The notes under the pieces were generated by a model. It was given only the letters and a program-made list of their open reading frames with translations, was not told where the DNA came from and did not search any database. DNA of 64,000 nucleotides from Ruminococcus sp. YRD2003 (GTDB taxonomy: Bacteria; Bacillota; Clostridia; Oscillospirales; Ruminococcaceae), in assembly GCA_900109435.1 (NCBI GenBank), contig FNZT01000006.1, forward strand, positions 124,001 to 188,000, read 5' to 3'. The position numbers and the translations under genes were made by a program. Of the stretch, positions 1 through 8,461 are shown piece by piece. The stretch's first letter is position 1, and the number at the start of each line of letters is the position of its first letter.

Positions 1-986
1 TTGCCGTCCTTGACCTCGAGCACGCGCCCATCACTGTCCTTTGCGGGCGAGAGCGTGAACAAGCCGTCGTGACGGTGTGCGGCGTAAAACACCATATCCG
101 TGACGTTGACCTTCGATTCGGGCGAGGGGTTGACTCCGTGGAGTATCAGCCCCTTCTCCGTTATCTTTACCGTCATCACGTCCGTGCCCTTCAGCAGTCG
201 GCAGCCCGAGCCGTTGAGGATATAGTGCGCCTCACGCTCCTTGGCGGTGAGGTCTTCGTAAAACCGCATAAGAAATGCACATATCACTCGCTCCGTGCGG
301 AGAAGGTGCTCCTTTACGGCTTCGACGGGGTCTGCTTCTACGGCGGTAAGTCCGCCTGCTGTCTCGAGGACTATCTTATTGAGGTCGTCTGCAAATGTCG
401 CACGCGACTCAAACAGCTTAGGGAGTTTCTCGGGCGTCTGCTCGGGGACGAGCTCGGGATATATCGCTTTGGCAAGGCGCTCATATCCCTTGTGGAAACT
501 CCTGCCGAGCGAGTAATACGTCATTGAGGCAGTGTGGGGTAGACAGCACATATCCGATATCATATGCACCGCTCGCCCGAGAAATCTGCCGCACTCGTCA
601 ATATAGCCCGCGTGCTGCATGGTGAGTGCCATTGTATAGTCCTCCTCAAACATGGTACGGGCACTCTTGGTATGCTTCTTGACGCCGTTGCGGTAGTAGG
701 AGTTGACCATTTTCATCTCCTTGCCGCTCAGGCTAAGCGCACAGTAATAGTGACGCCCCATGCCGTTTTCGTAGTCGCCCTTTCTGTCGGGACGCTTGGC
801 GTAGGGCATCAGCGTTTTCATCATCGGTGCGAAGAAATCCTCTGTTTCGGGATATAGCTTCTTCAATATCACAAGCGAACGCAGGAGCAGTGTCCTGTGT
901 ACACACTTGGGTTCGGCAGTCCTCTCCGAGAGGTATCTGTCCGCAAGCTCGCGCATAGTTTTTGCTGTAGTTTGTATAACGCTCAT
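1..986 (-). CDS. Zinc-dependent phospholipase C / S1-P1 nuclease-like protein (3' end outside window)
   Basis: The minus strand is open from the ATG at 986 to the window edge (328+ codons), so the C-terminus is missing. The start is set by GAAAGGAG a few bases upstream. There is no signal peptide, so the product appears cytoplasmic, unlike secreted clostridial phospholipases. Around residues 139-155 the motif HMISDMCCLPHTAS fits the HxxxDxxxPxH zinc-ligand pattern of the phospholipase C / S1-P1 nuclease fold. Further His and Asp/Glu residues occur in HYYCAL, KKHTKS and FEEDY. The second half (DDLNKIVLETAGG onward) is less family-like. Assignment is by motif only; the N-terminal Trp ligand of secreted enzymes is not evident, so the enzymatic function is uncertain. 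A MITE-like element lies 28 bp upstream of the start. Confidence 0.55.
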   Translation of the reverse strand, partial: MSVIQTTAKTMRELADRYLSERTAEPKCVHRTLLLRSLVILKKLYPETEDFFAPMMKTLMPYAKRPDRKGDYENGMGRHYYCALSLSGKEMKMVNSYYRNGVKKHTKSARTMFEEDYTMALTMQHAGYIDECGRFLGRAVHMISDMCCLPHTASMTYYSLGRSFHKGYERLAKAIYPELVPEQTPEKLPKLFESRATFADDLNKIVLETAGGLTAVEADPVEAVKEHLLRTERVICAFLMRFYEDLTAKEREAHYILNGSGCRLLKGTDVMTVKITEKGLILHGVNPSPESKVNVTDMVFYAAHRHDGLFTLSPAKDSDGRVLEVKDG

Positions 987-1013
987 TGCCGGCTCCTTTC
1001 GCCAATTACTTCA

Positions 1014-1185
1014 GGCAACGCCTCACAAAGACCGCCTGACGGCTTTGCACCGAATCTGCTTGGATATTCTCCGTCATCCTGCACGGAAAGTCCATTGACA
1101 TACATCGGTATGCCTGCGGTCTTTCTGTACATCTGACAAATGATCCCACTGTGCCGGTTCATCACGATCTTTGTGCGGTGTTGTC
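1014..1185. mobile_element. 172-bp MITE-like element, copy A
   Basis: It starts GGCAACGCCTCACAAAG and ends CTTTGTGCGGTGTTGTC, imperfect terminal inverted repeats of about 17 bp. The interior aligns along its whole length with the reverse complement of the element at 34481-34652, which has exactly the same length (172 bp). Shared blocks include CCGCCTGA, CCGTCAT, TTGACATAC and GTATGCCTGCGG. It has no coding capacity. It sits just upstream of the Shine-Dalgarno of the phospholipase-like gene. No clean target duplication is visible here, suggesting an older copy than B. Confidence 0.75.
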
Positions 1186-1240
1186 TTTACCATTTTTATG
1201 ATACCACATCATGCAGTAAAAATCAACTGCTTCACAGAAC

Positions 1241-1270
1241 TTGACACATACCGCCCAAAAGTGATATAAT
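1241..1270 (+). promoter_or_regulatory. SigA-type promoter for the PnuC-like gene
   Basis: Consensus -35 TTGACA (1241-1246) and -10 TATAAT (1265-1270) with an 18-bp spacer. Predicted transcript start is near 1277, giving a leader of about 93 nt before the ATG at 1370. Confidence 0.8.
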
Positions 1271-1276
1271 AGCTTT

Positions 1277-1368
1277 ACTGCCACCGGGTAGAAAAAATGC
1301 TGAAAGCATTCGCCTCACATCATTAGGTCCTTGAAGATGTGTGACGGGTGTTTTTTTTTGGAGGAAAA
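1277..1368 (+). promoter_or_regulatory. Structured 5' leader, candidate riboswitch/attenuator
   Basis: A hairpin AATGCT-gaa-AGCATT is followed by CACATC-loop-GATGTG. The 3' arm (GATGTGTGACGGGTG) runs directly into about nine T's and then the GGAGG ribosome site. An alternative long imperfect hairpin pairs GCATTCGCCTCACATC with GATGTGTGACGGGTG and ends in the T tract, so it would work as a terminator that excludes the first hairpin. Flanking CACC and GGTG could close a three-way junction. It does not match the TPP, FMN, preQ1-II or NAD+ aptamer sequences I know. Function is inferred. Confidence 0.4.
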
Positions 1369-1369
1369 T

Positions 1370-2086
1370 ATGAAATTTACACGCGGATATTTCACACGCA
1401 CCGAACTCGTACTGTGGTTCGGTTCGATGCTTCTGATAACAGCGGCATCCATCCTTTCGGGCGGCAGCGGGCTGCTGTCAACGGCAGCTTCGCTCACGGG
1501 TGCTGCTTCGCTTATCCTCGCCGCTAAGGGTAATCCGCTCGCACAGGTGCTGATGATAGCCTTCAGCGCTATGTACGGGATAATATCCTATTCCTTTGCC
1601 TATTACGGCGAAATGATAACTTACCTCGGAATGACGCTGCCGATGGCTGTGATATCTCTCATTTCCTGGTTAAGACACCCGTCGGGCGGAAGAGGAGCAG
1701 AGGTCAGGGTAAACCGCATCTCGCTGCGTGAGACACTTTTCATGGCTTCGCTCACGCTGTTTGTGACGGTGCTGTTTTTCTTCATCCTGCGTCGCTTCAA
1801 CACAGCAAATCTCATTCCGAGCACGATCTCCGTCGCCACAAGCTTTGCAGCTGCATACCTGACTTTCAGGCGGACTATATACTTTCCTCTCGCCTATGCG
1901 GCAAACGACGCAGTGCTGATCGTTCTGTGGACGCTCGCTTCGATAAGTGACCGCTCGTACCTTTCGGTGCTCATGTGCTTCGTGGTTTTCCTTGCAAATG
2001 ACCTTTACGGCTTTTTCAGCTGGAGGAAGATGCAGCGCCGTCAGGAGACACGCGCTATGTCAAAGTGCTCTGCGCAGGTGTCGTAG
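1370..2086 (+). CDS. PnuC-family nicotinamide ribonucleoside transporter-like membrane protein
   Basis: 238-residue polytopic membrane protein with about seven hydrophobic segments. The ATG at 1370 is chosen because GGAGG lies 7 bp upstream; an upstream in-frame ATG at 1331 falls inside the leader. Family signatures are in the C-terminal half: YFPLAYAANDAVLIVLW and FLANDLYGFFSWRKM, resembling the conserved Asn/Asp and Trp residues of PnuC-type facilitators, which import nicotinamide riboside or related vitamins by metabolic trapping. The substrate cannot be fixed from sequence, since PnuT and PnuX relatives carry thiamine or riboflavin. The gene is monocistronic, with a good promoter and a structured leader. 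Its last 46 bp overlap the convergent solute-binding gene, which is unusual. Confidence 0.7.
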   Translation: MKFTRGYFTRTELVLWFGSMLLITAASILSGGSGLLSTAASLTGAASLILAAKGNPLAQVLMIAFSAMYGIISYSFAYYGEMITYLGMTLPMAVISLISWLRHPSGGRGAEVRVNRISLRETLFMASLTLFVTVLFFFILRRFNTANLIPSTISVATSFAAAYLTFRRTIYFPLAYAANDAVLIVLWTLASISDRSYLSVLMCFVVFLANDLYGFFSWRKMQRRQETRAMSKCSAQVS

Positions 2087-3318
2087 AGCTGCTGAGCTGC
2101 CTCCTCAGGCGCCGCCTTGTCGTACAGCACGAGATTTGCAGCTTCGTTGAAGGCACTGATGATGTCGGCATTCTCGATGAGCGGCGACATTTCGCGGAGT
2201 TTTGAGTTATCGTCCATTACGACGGACGCCTCATACTGCAAGCCTCTGAGCTTTCCTGCCTCGTCAAGATAATCCTTTGCCGACTTGCTTATCGGTATGC
2301 CCTTCTCAACTCCTTGCAGCAGTGCCATTTCCTTGTTGTTGAGAAGAAAATCAAGCAGCAGCGCCGCCTCATCGGGGTGGGCTGTGTTCTTGCTCATAGC
2401 GTAGAGGGTTGCAGGCTTCTCATACCAGCCTGCGCCGCTGTCTGCGGGGGAAAATGCCGTATAATCAGCTGCAATTACCTCGTCGCCGCGCTCGATGGGC
2501 TTGCCGAAGTAGTTTATTGCGTCGCTGACCCATGCGACTGCTCCCGCACAGGTGCCGTTCTCGACATTGACTTTTTTGAAGTCCTCTATCTTGGGTATCA
2601 CCTTGCGGCCGACCATTTCCGTGTAGAATCCTATCATAACCTGAAACTCATCCGGTGTGAAGGCGATAGCTCCGTTCTCATCCAAAAATGTCCTGCCTGT
2701 CTTTTGCTCGGTATAGGCTATCGAATACAGCCATATCGCCTTGGATGCGCCGCAGAGCGGATATATGCCGTCCTTGCCGAGAACATCCGCTGCTGCGAAC
2801 ATATCGTCCCACGTCTGCGGGACGCCGAGCCCGTGCTCCTCGAATATTGTCTTATTTATGTATACGGTCTCGGTGTTCATCGCAATTGGTATCGCGTTGA
2901 GCACGCCGTTTCTTGTGCCGTATTTCAGCGTATTCTCAGGGAAATTCGTCAGGTCGAGCACGTCCGAGACCTCGTTGAGGTCATAATAGCCCGAGCCGTC
3001 TGCTGAGAAATCATCCAGCCAGCCTACGTTTATCTGCATGACGTCAGACTCGGTCTCTGATACCATTCGTATGCGGTTTCTCGCTTCATAGCCCGACCAT
3101 TCCGAATAGTTGCACTTTACCTTTATGTCGGGGTGGAGCTCCTCGAATATGCGTACGGCTTCGAGCGTGTACTCTGTACGCGGGTCATTGCCCCACCATG
3201 CAAGGCTGATGACCGTCTGCTCTTTCTGGGAGCGCACTATCTGCTTGCCTGCACAGCCGCACTGAATGAGCATTGCTGATGCCGCCGCGAAGGCTATCAA
3301 CCTGCCTAATGCGTTCAT
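2041..3318 (-). CDS. Extracellular solute-binding lipoprotein (family 1, ABC sugar type)
   Basis: 425 residues. The N-terminus MNALGRLIAFAAASAMLIQCGC has a lipobox-like Cys near residue 20, predicting a membrane-anchored lipoprotein. The remainder is a two-lobed solute-binding protein of the MalE/family 1 type: the strand ISLAWWGNDPRTEYTLEAV, the segment IKVKCNYSEWSGY, YINKTIFEEHGLGVPQTWDD in the hinge region, and a C-terminal AHPDEAALLLDFLLNN helix are typical. No permease or ATPase gene is nearby, so the partner transporter is elsewhere. Its start codon overlaps the stop of the upstream diguanylate cyclase (ATGA at 3315-3318), so the two are translationally coupled. The protein may serve as the ligand sensor for the cyclase rather than only in uptake (inference). 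Confidence 0.8.
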   Translation of the reverse strand: MNALGRLIAFAAASAMLIQCGCAGKQIVRSQKEQTVISLAWWGNDPRTEYTLEAVRIFEELHPDIKVKCNYSEWSGYEARNRIRMVSETESDVMQINVGWLDDFSADGSGYYDLNEVSDVLDLTNFPENTLKYGTRNGVLNAIPIAMNTETVYINKTIFEEHGLGVPQTWDDMFAAADVLGKDGIYPLCGASKAIWLYSIAYTEQKTGRTFLDENGAIAFTPDEFQVMIGFYTEMVGRKVIPKIEDFKKVNVENGTCAGAVAWVSDAINYFGKPIERGDEVIAADYTAFSPADSGAGWYEKPATLYAMSKNTAHPDEAALLLDFLLNNKEMALLQGVEKGIPISKSAKDYLDEAGKLRGLQYEASVVMDDNSKLREMSPLIENADIISAFNEAANLVLYDKAAPEEAAQQLYDTCAEHFDIARVS

Positions 3319-4826
3319 TCGTCAGACACCTCCCCGCTCTCGCTGCCGCTATAAAAGACATAGTTGTCCTTGCCGCACTTCTTGGCCGAATACAGCGCTT
3401 TATCAGACGCAGCATACAGTTCCTCGAACGTGCTGCCGTGCTCGGGGAAAAATGAAACGCCTATGCTCGCCGATATCTTGTAGTCACTCTTGTCACCCGA
3501 GTAGCACTTCCTGTATGCATTGCAGAGGGCTTCGCACTTCTCGCGTATGAAAGTCTCGTAGTCGGTGCCCTCGCTCGGACTGCTGTTCACAAGCACGCAG
3601 AACTCGTCGCCGCCTATGCGTCCGAGGAAGTCTTCGGTCGAGAACTCTGCACGGAGTATGCTTCCCGTCTTGGAGAGGACCTTGTCGCCGTATGCGTGAC
3701 CGAGGGTGTCGTTGACTCCTTTGAAGTTGTCGAGGTCGAGCAGTATCAGCGCATGGCGCTCTATACTCAGCGAGGAATCAAGGCGCTCGGAAGCGCGGCC
3801 GTTGAATGCAAGCTTGTTGAATATACCTGTCAGCTGGTCGCTGTTCGCCTTATTGTCAAGGGCTGCTACTGCACGTTTTACGGGGCGTATCATCCGTATC
3901 GACAGGAATGTCGCAAGCACTACCGACAGCAGGGCTGCTATAAAGCCAACCATATATATATAATACTGCATTTCGTTCTTCTCGTTGAGGATTATCCTCG
4001 TAGGTATCGAGCAGATGACGTACCAGTCGTCTACGCAGGAATTCACGGAAACAAGGTAGTCGTTGTCCATTACCGCTGCGGAGGTCTTGCCCTCGACGCG
4101 CCTGATTATCTCGGAAGGGAGATGCTTTCCCGTCTCTTCCCCGCGTGAGGAGTAGAGTATGTCGTAGTTGGAATCAACGAGACGGATGTCCATATCTGCA
4201 AGAGTCTCGGGGTTATCGAATACTGCCTCGAGCTCTGAAGTATAAAAGGACATGACAAGAACAGCGTTATCATGTACGCGCTTCACGTAGTAGATACGCT
4301 TGAGGTCACCCTTATAGCCCGCGCACCAGCCATCGTGAGTGCGCTGTCTCGTTATCATTGAACTCAGCTCCTCGTACATCGTGTCGCCCATGAGCGAGGA
4401 TGTGCCGTTTGATATCTTGCCGACGGTTCGGTTATTGCGGTAAACTATGCCATAGTCGCAGAAGTTGTCCATTATACACAGGCTGAACAGCTTGTCCGTT
4501 ATGGCTTTCTCGGTGTTGATAGCCTCGTACTCATCGTTGTTCGGGTCTGTGGCGTCATAGGTGTAGGCGTCCGCAGAGCCGAATGCGAGCGTGCCGATAG
4601 TCTCCATGCGCGAGATGTAGCTGTCCATATTCAGCTTCATCTGCACGTTCAGCGATGAGGACATTGATATTACCTTATTTTTAAGCGCCGCATCCGTTTT
4701 CTTCACTGCTAAGTTCGTTACAATGAATACTACTGCGATGATTATAAAAGCATAACCGATTATCATCGACAACTGAAGTCTGCGAATGTTCTTCAGACTC
4801 GGCCGTGATTGTTCTCGTTTTGCCAT
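3315..4826 (-). CDS. Membrane sensor diguanylate cyclase (Cache-like plus GGDEF)
   Basis: 503 residues. A first transmembrane helix (about 20-42) is followed by an extracytoplasmic Cache-like region (about 45-280, including DNDYLVSVNSCVDDWYVICSIPT), a second helix (about 285-308), and a GGDEF domain (about 335-495). The catalytic motif GGDEF is intact at residues 405-409, with the upstream substrate segment LDLDNFKGVNDTLGHAYGD. It should make cyclic di-GMP in response to an extracellular signal. It is translationally coupled to the downstream solute-binding lipoprotein, suggesting that liganded binding protein modulates the sensor. It is the only cyclic di-GMP gene in the window; no EAL or PilZ protein is present. 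The promoter is at 4880-4908 (minus). Confidence 0.9.
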   Translation of the reverse strand: MAKREQSRPSLKNIRRLQLSMIIGYAFIIIAVVFIVTNLAVKKTDAALKNKVISMSSSLNVQMKLNMDSYISRMETIGTLAFGSADAYTYDATDPNNDEYEAINTEKAITDKLFSLCIMDNFCDYGIVYRNNRTVGKISNGTSSLMGDTMYEELSSMITRQRTHDGWCAGYKGDLKRIYYVKRVHDNAVLVMSFYTSELEAVFDNPETLADMDIRLVDSNYDILYSSRGEETGKHLPSEIIRRVEGKTSAAVMDNDYLVSVNSCVDDWYVICSIPTRIILNEKNEMQYYIYMVGFIAALLSVVLATFLSIRMIRPVKRAVAALDNKANSDQLTGIFNKLAFNGRASERLDSSLSIERHALILLDLDNFKGVNDTLGHAYGDKVLSKTGSILRAEFSTEDFLGRIGGDEFCVLVNSSPSEGTDYETFIREKCEALCNAYRKCYSGDKSDYKISASIGVSFFPEHGSTFEELYAASDKALYSAKKCGKDNYVFYSGSESGEVSDE

Positions 4827-4879
4827 ATTTTGCTCCTTTACGCTGATGTTTTGTGCGAAATTATCGTTAATATATACAT

Positions 4880-4908
4880 ATTATAGCACCTCCGAGACAC
4901 CAAATCAA
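4880..4908 (-). promoter_or_regulatory. Promoter of the GGDEF / solute-binding operon
   Basis: Minus strand: -35 TTGATT (4908-4903), 17-bp spacer, -10 TATAAT (4885-4880). The rest of 4827-5106 holds this promoter, the AraR-like operator and the GH127 promoter; no further gene was seen. Confidence 0.65.
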
Positions 4909-4994
4909 TATATATTTTATGAATATTATCCCGCCGATATTGTAAGTACAACAACGCCAAAATCCACACCGCGTGAAATAGCCAAATTCTTTAA

Positions 4995-5010
4995 CTTTGT
5001 ACGTACAAAT
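4995..5010. promoter_or_regulatory. AraR-like palindromic operator
   Basis: CTTTGTACGTACAAAT matches 15 of 16 positions of the palindrome ATTTGTACGTACAAAT, which I recall as close to the Bacillus AraR (GntR-family arabinose repressor) consensus. It lies 31 bp upstream of the -35 of the GH127 gene. A closely related site stands upstream of the GH43/CE1 gene at 53516. Confidence 0.6.
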
Positions 5011-5041
5011 CGTTTTGTGAACTTTTTCTGCATTTTATGGG

Positions 5042-5070
5042 TTGATTTAACAAATTGCAAATCGTATAAT
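5042..5070 (+). promoter_or_regulatory. Promoter of the GH127 gene
   Basis: -35 TTGATT (5042-5047), 17-bp spacer, -10 TATAAT (5065-5070). The gene's ribosome site GGAGGTG follows near 5090. Confidence 0.7.
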
Positions 5071-5106
5071 TAAATCGGGAAATATTTTTGGAGGTGTAAT
5101 CACACT

Positions 5107-8100
5107 ATGAGAAATTCATTTTTACGGCGCATGATGTCATTCGGACTGTCTGCTGCCATCGCTGTCGGCGCGACCGCGTTCCCTCAATTCGGTCAGACCG
5201 CAGTTAAGGCTGCTGACGCGGGCATTCAGGACTTCTCTATCGGAGACGTCACTATGCTCGACGAATACAGCGTCAACGCATTCAACAAGGAGGTCGAGTA
5301 CCTTCTCTCATTCGACACAAACAAGCTTCTTGCTGGATTCCGCCAGAATGCGGGTCTCAACACCTACGGCGCAACACGCTACGGCGGCTGGGAGAATACC
5401 AATATCGCCGGTCACACTGTCGGTCACTATATGACCGCGATAGCTCTGGCTTATCAGAACCCCTCTCTCACCGATAAGCAGCGCTCTGACCTCTACAAAA
5501 GAATGACCACTCTCGTCGACGGACTCAGAGAGTGTCAGAAGAACTCAAAGGGCAAGCCCGGTCTGATATGGGCTCCCTCTCATCCCAACGGGACAGGTGT
5601 GGAGGTCCAGTTCGACAATGTTGAGGCTGGCAAGTCCAACATCATAAGCGAGGCTTGGGTCCCGTGGTACACAATGCACAAGCTTATGGCAGGTATCGTC
5701 GACATCTACAACGCTACGGGGTATGCTCCTGCAAAAGACCTCGGCTCAGATCTCGGTGACTGGGTCTACAACCGATGCAAGACCTGGAACGACCAGAAGC
5801 ATCGCACCGTACTCTCTATCGAATACGGCGGCATGAATGACTGTATGTACGAGCTCTATGCCATCACAGGCAAGGACAACCATGCTGTAGCGGCACATTA
5901 CTTCGATGATACAAATCTTCACGAGACTATACTGAAGGGCGGCGCAAACGTCCTCAACGGCAAGCACGCTAATACCACTATACCTAAGTTTCTCGGTGCC
6001 CTGAAGCGCTATATGATCTGCAACGGAAAGACTATCAACGGCGAGAAGGTAGATGCTACGCGTCAGCTCCAGTACGCCGAAGCTTTCTGGGATATGGTGG
6101 TCACTCACCACACCTACATCACAGGCGGAAACAGTGAGTGGGAGCACTTCGGTATGGACGATATCCTCGACAAGGAGCGTACCAACTGCAACTGTGAGAC
6201 CTGTAACTCGTACAATATGCTCAAGCTCAGCCGCGAGCTGTACAAAATAACGGGCGACAGCAAATACATGGACTTCTATGAGGGTACCTACTACAACTCT
6301 ATCCTCTCCTCACAGAACCCCGAAACAGGTATGACTACCTACTTCCAGCCGATGGCTACAGGCTATTTCAAGGTCTACAGCACACCGTATGACAAGTTCT
6401 GGTGCTGTACTGGAAGCGGTATGGAGAGCTTTTCAAAGCTCGGCGATACTATTTATATGCACGGCGACAATACCCTCTATGTAAATATGTATCAGAGTTC
6501 TATCCTCAACTGGGAAGACAAGAACATGAAGATAACCCAGAACAGCACTATCCCCGAAGGCGATACGACCAAGTTCACTATCGACGGCAGCGGTGCGGTC
6601 GAATTCCGTTTCCGTATCCCCGACTGGAAGGCGGGAGCTATGACTGTCAAGGTCAACGGCACAAAGTATAACTATAAGACCGTCAACGACTATGCTTCGG
6701 TATCGGGCGACTTCAACAGCGGCGACGTTATCGAGCTGACTATACCCGAGGAGGTCAAGGCTTATGCCCTCCCCGACAAGAACACCGTTTACGGATTCAA
6801 GTATGGTCCTGTTGTCCTCAGCGCTGAGCTCGGCAAGTCGAATATGGCTACGAGCTCGACAGGTATGTGGGTAACTATCCCCAAGGACAAGGTTACCCCC
6901 AATGAGACTATCAACATAAAGAGCGGCTCGGTAGCTCAGTTTATGCAGACCATAAACGACCACCTCGTTAGAGACGGAAGCTCACTGAAGTTCACTCTCA
7001 AGGATACAGACCACGACCTCACTTTCACTCCTCACTTCAGACAGTATCAGCAGCGCTACGGTATCTACTGGAACTTCTCGGGCAACGGCTCGGCTGTTGA
7101 GAAGCTTCCGCGTGCGAAGTACAGCACTACCGATACTGTACAGCCGGGTTACGGTCAGTACGAGAACGATAATCTCCACTACATGATAGAACATAACACT
7201 CAGGGTGTCACTGACGACAGCACATACCGCTACGCTAAGGCTAACGGATTCTTCAGCTATCGTATGGCGATAGACAAGGACGCTGAGTTCATGCAGCTGA
7301 AGGTCACATTCCGCAAGGCTGACAATGGCAAGACCATCCGCATCCGTGTAGGCGATGCCGTCCTCTATGCAGGCGAGCTCAACTACACGGGCAATAAGGA
7401 CACCTACGACGTAAAGCTCACTATCCCGCAGGATGTCATCGAGCGCTGCGCTCAGTCCATTACCGCTGACGGCACTGACTACGATGTTCTCGAAGTCGTT
7501 TTCACTCCCGATGACAATAAGGAGTCCGCAAAGGTATGCGACTTCATTTATATGACAGCGGTCAAGCCCGCATATGAGGCTGACAGCAGCATTGCTTACT
7601 ACGTTGACTGCGGCGACCACAATACCTCCACTGTTACAGGCAAGGATAAGCTCGGTATGTACAACTGCGTTACCGAGCAGCTCTACGGTCCCGACGAAGT
7701 AACGGGCAAGGAGTGGGGGCTCATAGACGATCCCACCGATCAGTACAACGGAAGCTCCAAGAGTGCAGGCATCTATACTGCCAACACATGGTGCGACGAA
7801 GGAAATGCTGCTGACGGCAAGGATAAATCAGTAAGCTTCCGCTATACAAAGAATCAGTACGAGAACAACATCGACCGCCACCTCGACTACGCATTCGAGC
7901 TCCCGCAGGGCGACTACACCATTGAAATGGCGTTCCGTGACCCGTGGGGCTGCTCGAAGAATCCCTCTGTATATGCTGTGGACGGCACGACCAAGACTCT
8001 GATAGCTTCCAACTGCGCGACCGACGGCTCTGTTGTAAAGGGCAATGCTACAGTCGGCGAGAGCGGTAAGCTCCAGCTCAGCTTTACTTCCGCAGACAAG

Positions 8101-8349
8101 GCTATCAACCTCTGCTACATCATCATCAAAGCAGACGGCGAGGGCTCTTCTCTCCCGCAGACAGGCATCAAGGGCGACGTCAACATCGACGGCAAGCTCT
8201 CCGCAGCCGACCTCGTTACCTTTGAGAAGTACCTCGTTAATGAGGATGTGCTCACGCGTGACCAGTGGCTCAACGCCGACATCAACAGAGACGATTCCGC
8301 TGATGTGTTTGATATGGTGCTTATAAGAAAGCTCGTTATCGCCGCATAA
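5107..8349 (+). CDS. Secreted GH127/GH146-type beta-L-arabinofuranosidase with C-terminal dockerin
   Basis: 1080 residues. Signal peptide 1-36 (ending near VKAADAG); DUF1680/GH127-like (alpha/alpha)6 barrel about 45-470; beta-sandwich regions after it; further C-terminal beta modules about 700-1010; type I dockerin about 1020-1080 (GDVNIDGKLSAADL and NADINRDDSADVFD calcium loops). The zinc-thiolate site of GH127 (Glu, Cys, Cys-Cys) is present as E364, C366 and C433-C434 in CETC and FWCCTGSGMES; one Cys of the CC pair is the expected nucleophile. It should release L-arabinofuranose from plant arabinans, extensin or pectin side chains while attached to a cellulosome. An AraR-like operator upstream fits arabinose control. 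GH146 is an alternative family label. Confidence 0.85.
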   Translation: MRNSFLRRMMSFGLSAAIAVGATAFPQFGQTAVKAADAGIQDFSIGDVTMLDEYSVNAFNKEVEYLLSFDTNKLLAGFRQNAGLNTYGATRYGGWENTNIAGHTVGHYMTAIALAYQNPSLTDKQRSDLYKRMTTLVDGLRECQKNSKGKPGLIWAPSHPNGTGVEVQFDNVEAGKSNIISEAWVPWYTMHKLMAGIVDIYNATGYAPAKDLGSDLGDWVYNRCKTWNDQKHRTVLSIEYGGMNDCMYELYAITGKDNHAVAAHYFDDTNLHETILKGGANVLNGKHANTTIPKFLGALKRYMICNGKTINGEKVDATRQLQYAEAFWDMVVTHHTYITGGNSEWEHFGMDDILDKERTNCNCETCNSYNMLKLSRELYKITGDSKYMDFYEGTYYNSILSSQNPETGMTTYFQPMATGYFKVYSTPYDKFWCCTGSGMESFSKLGDTIYMHGDNTLYVNMYQSSILNWEDKNMKITQNSTIPEGDTTKFTIDGSGAVEFRFRIPDWKAGAMTVKVNGTKYNYKTVNDYASVSGDFNSGDVIELTIPEEVKAYALPDKNTVYGFKYGPVVLSAELGKSNMATSSTGMWVTIPKDKVTPNETINIKSGSVAQFMQTINDHLVRDGSSLKFTLKDTDHDLTFTPHFRQYQQRYGIYWNFSGNGSAVEKLPRAKYSTTDTVQPGYGQYENDNLHYMIEHNTQGVTDDSTYRYAKANGFFSYRMAIDKDAEFMQLKVTFRKADNGKTIRIRVGDAVLYAGELNYTGNKDTYDVKLTIPQDVIERCAQSITADGTDYDVLEVVFTPDDNKESAKVCDFIYMTAVKPAYEADSSIAYYVDCGDHNTSTVTGKDKLGMYNCVTEQLYGPDEVTGKEWGLIDDPTDQYNGSSKSAGIYTANTWCDEGNAADGKDKSVSFRYTKNQYENNIDRHLDYAFELPQGDYTIEMAFRDPWGCSKNPSVYAVDGTTKTLIASNCATDGSVVKGNATVGESGKLQLSFTSADKAINLCYIIIKADGEGSSLPQTGIKGDVNIDGKLSAADLVTFEKYLVNEDVLTRDQWLNADINRDDSADVFDMVLIRKLVIAA

Positions 8350-8361
8350 TAGTCTTTTCAT

Positions 8362-8401
8362 GGACGCCGTGTACGATTATTCTACACACGGCGTCCTTTT
8401 T
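8362..8401 (+). terminator. Intrinsic terminator after the GH127 gene
   Basis: An 11-bp stem GGACGCCGTGT / ACACGGCGTCC is followed by TTTTTGTG. Confidence 0.85.
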
Positions 8402-8410
8402 GTGTGAACA

Positions 8411-8461
8411 ATTGTGCACAATAATATTATCATTATGAGACAAAAAGTCATTGTGCAAAAG
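8411..8461. promoter_or_regulatory. Twin palindromic operator at the PL11 promoter
   Basis: A perfect 12-bp palindrome ATTGTGCACAAT (8411-8422) and a related half site ATTGTGCAAAAG (8450-8461) lie 39 bp apart. The second overlaps the -35. This fits a dimeric repressor bridging two sites. It differs from the AraR-like site, so a separate regulator is inferred. Confidence 0.5.

Noticed and set aside
69..527. Plus-strand ORF at the window start
   Set aside because: It is the shadow of the minus-strand phospholipase-like frame, which carries recognisable motifs, a ribosome site and an open frame to the edge.
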